A stretch of DNA of 33,568 bases, taken from Streptomyces spongiae. Its GTDB lineage: Bacteria > Actinomycetota > Actinomycetes > Streptomycetales > Streptomycetaceae. The translations under genes and the position numbers were made by a program. The DNA lies in contig NZ_VJZC01000047.1 of NCBI RefSeq assembly GCF_009377185.1, forward strand, positions 1 to 33,568, written 5' to 3'. This document shows, one piece after another, positions 31,035 through 33,568 of the stretch. Each line of letters starts with the position of its first letter. Position 1 is the stretch's first letter. The notes below the pieces were generated by a model, which was not told the origin of the DNA, did no database searches, and was given only the letters and a program-made list of their open reading frames with translations.

Positions 31035-31604
31035 GTGAGTACAGAGCCCGATTCCGTGGCGCCCATATCCGCGCCGAACACCGGCCCGGATCCCCGGACC
31101 AGCTACGGCCTGGACATGCCCGCCCCGGACCGCCCCACCGACGTCCGCGACAGGAATCCCGCACCCGGGACCAACCCTGACCCCGGCTTCAACCACAGCG
31201 GCATCCAAACCATGTCGGTCGGCACCGGCCCTGGAGGCGCCACCGGCCCGAGCGGCGCCCCCGCTCCCCGGGCAGGCGGCGCCGACGACAACGGCTACGG
31301 CGTGAGCAACGCCGAACTCGGCAAGATGGCCGACGAGTTGGACCTGGCCGCACAGATCCTTGAGAAGGCGGACAAGGGCCTCGCGGAATCCGACACCACA
31401 GCGCGTGTCCACACCATGCTCACCAGCGGACGCATGCTCGCATCGACCACGGGCGACTGGGACGACGAAATCACCCGCCTCGCCAAGCAGTGCCGCTCAC
31501 TGGCCGACAAGATGCGCCAGACGCACACGAATTACACGGCTCAAGAACACCGTACGGCGCAGGATTTCCAGGCGATCCTCGCTTCGCTCGAGGGGGATGC
31601 GTAG
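31035..31604 (+). CDS. Hypothetical protein, EspC/WXG-like helical domain
   Basis: 189 residues. The first 95 are low-complexity, rich in Pro, Gly, Asp and Ala. The C-terminal 95 form a helical hairpin-like region (VSNAELGKMADELDLAAQIL, then WDDEITRLAKQCRSLADKM) resembling EspC-like or ESX secretion-associated small proteins. There is no signal peptide or membrane segment. The GTG 31035 follows GGGGGGAAG. Its stop overlaps the next start (TAGTG), so the genes are coupled. It lies outside the repeat and is probably unrelated to the metabolite cluster. Confidence 0.6.
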   Translation: MSTEPDSVAPISAPNTGPDPRTSYGLDMPAPDRPTDVRDRNPAPGTNPDPGFNHSGIQTMSVGTGPGGATGPSGAPAPRAGGADDNGYGVSNAELGKMADELDLAAQILEKADKGLAESDTTARVHTMLTSGRMLASTTGDWDDEITRLAKQCRSLADKMRQTHTNYTAQEHRTAQDFQAILASLEGDA

Positions 31605-32911
31605 TGGCAACGCTCACTGACCGGCCGGAGGGCAAGGACCACGAACATCCCGACGCGGTCGAGCGGCAGGACATCACGGTCGGGGAACTGGAAGACGTAC
31701 GTCCGGACTCCTGGTCGCGGGCGGCCGACGAGTGGGTCGACCTGGCCGCGGCGGCCACCGAGGCCCGGGACCACGTCCAGAACGTCCTGCTCAAGCTGCC
31801 CTTCGTCTGGGCGGGCCCGGCCGCCATGATGGCCCGCGTCCAACTGACCGCACTGCATAACGAATTGAGCATCGCGCACCTCGAGTCAAAGGCTGCCGCA
31901 GTCACGCTCGAAGCGGCGAAGACCGGGTTCAAGCTCGCCCGCACCTGGCTGGACGAGGCCCAGGAGATGGCCAAGTCGAAGGACCTGACGCTGCACGACA
32001 GCGGAGGCGTCACCATCCCCGAGCGGGACTACCCGCCCAACGACCCGGACAGCGCGCCGGCGGCCCAGCAGGATCAGGAGAACGCGGACAGCCTCCTCAC
32101 CCGCGTGACCGCCGCCCTCAGCTATGCCGCCGATGTCAACGAGCACACCGGCTACGAACTCGAACGCATCAAGAAGGCGGTGGAGTACACCGTCCTGGAC
32201 GAGCAGACCAAGGCCGCCGTCAAGGCCGACACCAAGGGCGCCAAGGATCTGAACCGCGTCTTCTCCGGAGCGGGCGGAGTGCTGCTCCCGCCGCCCGCAC
32301 CCGACCAGGGTTCCGGCGATTACAACACCCGCGAGCCCACCGACGAGGACCGTGCCATCAAGAACAAGATGGGCTTCTTCGCCATGGGTTCCCCCGCGGT
32401 GCTCGGCGGCCCCCAGTCGGCCAAGCACATGCTGCACTACCTCTCCAACACCGGAGAACCGCTGGACATCGACGTGGACGCGTTGATGGGCGACCTCCCG
32501 GACATGAATCGCAACGTGGAAGCCCAGATGGCGGAGAACGCCCCCAACTGGGAGGCGCAGGCCCTCGCCGAATACGAGCGCACCGGGAAGCCCGTGAAGT
32601 ACGTCCAGCAGACTGGCTGGCAGGGCTGGACCGCGGAGAAGGACCCCGACTGGTATCACGCCGTCGGCTCCTTCCACTACAACACGGTCGCCCAGGTCGA
32701 GGTCGTCCCGGGCCCGGACGGCGAGCCCAAGACAACGATCCGCTACCAGACCCACGTGTACGACCGCTACAACTGGGACGCGAACAAGGCGACTCCGGTA
32801 CCCGCGATGGGCAACGTGTCGGACGCCCAAATGGCCAGGCTCCACCAGTCGGGTCAGGCCAAGGAGTACGACATGGGCGGGCAGAGCGAAGTACGCACAT
32901 GGAAGGGGTGA
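31604..32911 (+). CDS. Hypothetical protein with an N-terminal WXG-like domain
   Basis: 435 residues. The N-terminal helical region has LPFVWAGPAAMMARVQLTAL with a W-A-G turn at 69-71, as in WXG100-type proteins of type VII secretion systems. A charged, alanine-rich helical region (to about 230) and a mixed C-terminal domain follow (LDIDVDALMGDLPDMNRNVE, then HYNTVAQ-like strands and YQTHVYDRYNWD). There is no recognisable catalytic motif. The GTG start overlaps the preceding TAG, with GAGGGGGA upstream. It may be a secreted or surface-associated substrate. No toxin domain was recognised. Confidence 0.6.
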   Translation: MATLTDRPEGKDHEHPDAVERQDITVGELEDVRPDSWSRAADEWVDLAAAATEARDHVQNVLLKLPFVWAGPAAMMARVQLTALHNELSIAHLESKAAAVTLEAAKTGFKLARTWLDEAQEMAKSKDLTLHDSGGVTIPERDYPPNDPDSAPAAQQDQENADSLLTRVTAALSYAADVNEHTGYELERIKKAVEYTVLDEQTKAAVKADTKGAKDLNRVFSGAGGVLLPPPAPDQGSGDYNTREPTDEDRAIKNKMGFFAMGSPAVLGGPQSAKHMLHYLSNTGEPLDIDVDALMGDLPDMNRNVEAQMAENAPNWEAQALAEYERTGKPVKYVQQTGWQGWTAEKDPDWYHAVGSFHYNTVAQVEVVPGPDGEPKTTIRYQTHVYDRYNWDANKATPVPAMGNVSDAQMARLHQSGQAKEYDMGGQSEVRTWKG

Positions 32912-33381
32912 GTACGCGTACAGGCCCCACGAGACCGCGCCGGCGCAGATGGCTGGTGTGGTTCCTGGCCCTGTGCGTGGTGTGGACGCTCGGCGCGATC
33001 GCCTGGGCGGCCGTCGCGCTGCTCACGCCGGCCGGTGACGGTCCCGAGGAGGCAGTGGAGCGCAAGGCGGGGATGCACCACGATCAGCATCCATCCGCGG
33101 GGCGCTACTACATACCGACGTACGCCAAGATGGAGAAGAACGGCTCCGCGGTGCTCCGGTACGAGGTGGGCGACGGCCAGGACTCGAGCGTCAAGGACTT
33201 CCTTCGTACGTACGACATCACCGCCGAGCCGAAGCGCACCAGCCCGTCCAAGGTGACGTACTCCGACCGCTTCGGCGATGTACGGCGAACGTTCACGATC
33301 ACCTACAACCCGTCGCCCAAGACTGGTGGGTACGACTACGCGCGGATCACCGTCAGAGCCAGGGGCACCGACGCAAAGTGA
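32899..33381 (+). CDS. Hypothetical membrane-anchored protein
   Basis: 160 residues. A basic N-terminus (RPRRRRW) leads into one transmembrane segment (WLVWFLALCVVWTLGAIAWA, about 18-43). It is followed by an extracytoplasmic domain of about 115 residues rich in beta-strand-like alternation (VLRYEVGDG, VTYSDRFGDVRRTFTITYN). The start may be ATG 32899, or GTG 32908 overlapping the preceding stop as GTGA. It is third in a coupled operon with the two WXG/EspC-like genes. Function unknown. Confidence 0.62.
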   Translation: MEGVSTRTGPTRPRRRRWLVWFLALCVVWTLGAIAWAAVALLTPAGDGPEEAVERKAGMHHDQHPSAGRYYIPTYAKMEKNGSAVLRYEVGDGQDSSVKDFLRTYDITAEPKRTSPSKVTYSDRFGDVRRTFTITYNPSPKTGGYDYARITVRARGTDAK

Positions 33382-33384
33382 AGT

Positions 33385-33397
33385 GCCGGAAACCGGC
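33385..33397. terminator. Short hairpin between convergent genes
   Basis: GCCGG-AAA-CCGGC lies just past the stop of the membrane-protein gene and before the convergent SDR end. The 5-bp stem is short and there is no T-tract, so it is a weak candidate for a shared terminator. Confidence 0.3.
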
Positions 33398-33462
33398 CGG
33401 CAGACCTCTCGGTGGGCCGTTCGGGCGGCGAGCTCACTCCCTGCCGCGGGGAGCGGAGCCGT

Positions 33463-33568
33463 TCAGTGGCCCAGCCCAGCCCCTCCGTCCACCGGTATCA
33501 CCGCGCCGCGGACGAAACCGGCATGGGTCAGGAACTCCACCGCGTGGGCGACCTCGTCGGGGTGGGCC
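33463..33568 (-). CDS. C-terminal end of an SDR-family reductase (partial)
   Basis: The minus-strand frame running into the window edge reads AHPDEVAHAVEFLTHAGFVR then GAVIPVDGGAGLGH and a stop at 33463-33465. The order 'P-x-E-V-A-x-A-V-x-F-L ... G-x-x-I-P-V-D-G-G' is the standard SDR C-terminus. The active site lies outside the window, so no specific reductase can be named. Confidence 0.75.
   Translation of the reverse strand, partial: AHPDEVAHAVEFLTHAGFVRGAVIPVDGGAGLGH

Overview
This is high-GC DNA with GTG and TTG starts, strong GGAGG-type ribosome binding sites, a TTA codon confined to one gene, an AfsR/SARP regulator and a StrR-like regulator. All of this points to Streptomyces or a close actinomycete. 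Most of the window (about 0.8 to 30.2 kb) is a specialised-metabolite gene cluster. It is flanked by decayed mobile elements and then by what look like ordinary chromosomal genes.

Layout. 1-102: 3' end of a TrmA/RumA-like RNA methyltransferase gene. 103-820: repeats, a truncated gene and an IS630-type transposase remnant. 824-2890: adenosine deaminase (-) and a phytanoyl-CoA dioxygenase-like oxygenase (+), divergent around a 17-bp palindrome. 3055-13670 (-): a twelve-gene block, read from right to left: SDR, PHP phosphatase, inositol-phosphate-synthase homologue, APH-fold kinase, HPr-kinase-like P-loop protein, archaeal-type S-adenosylmethionine synthetase, NDP-kinase-like protein, small P-loop kinase, DegT aminotransferase, acyl carrier protein, NUDIX hydrolase and cupin. 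Seven consecutive genes of this block, from the synthase homologue to the aminotransferase, have overlapping or near-overlapping ends. 14178-15770 (-): stand-alone adenylation enzyme. 16113-20475 (+): SARP/ATPase regulator, second HPr-kinase-like protein and nucleotidyltransferase, all overlapping. 20513-22581 (-): acyl-CoA dehydrogenase and HAD phosphatase. 22821-23249 (+): PPOX-fold protein. 23296-25700 (-): stand-alone condensation domain and StrR-like activator. 26078-30208 (+): a possible 47-residue peptide and a fused two-half ABC exporter.

How the genes may work together (inference). The inositol-phosphate-synthase homologue could close a sugar phosphate into a carbocycle. The PHP phosphatase, SDR and DegT aminotransferase could dephosphorylate, oxidise and aminate it, giving an aminocyclitol or carbocyclic-nucleoside-like core. 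Several unusual phosphotransfer proteins and an archaeal-type SAM synthetase suggest a phosphorylated, nucleotidylated or adenosyl intermediate. The free A domain, carrier protein and C domain would attach an amino or acyl unit. The PhyH, cupin and acyl-CoA-dehydrogenase proteins would oxidise, and the exporter would remove the product. I do not recognise the combination as a cluster for a known compound.

Right flank. 30218-30620 holds the tail of an IS5-type transposase interrupted by the 3' end of a group II intron, with a recognisable domain V. A 52-bp imperfect direct repeat (45/52 identical) lies at 98-149 and 30671-30722 and brackets the whole cluster. Beyond it are three co-oriented genes (31035-33381) resembling type VII-secretion-associated proteins, and the end of an SDR gene on the opposite strand. 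No rRNA or tRNA gene and no CRISPR array was seen.
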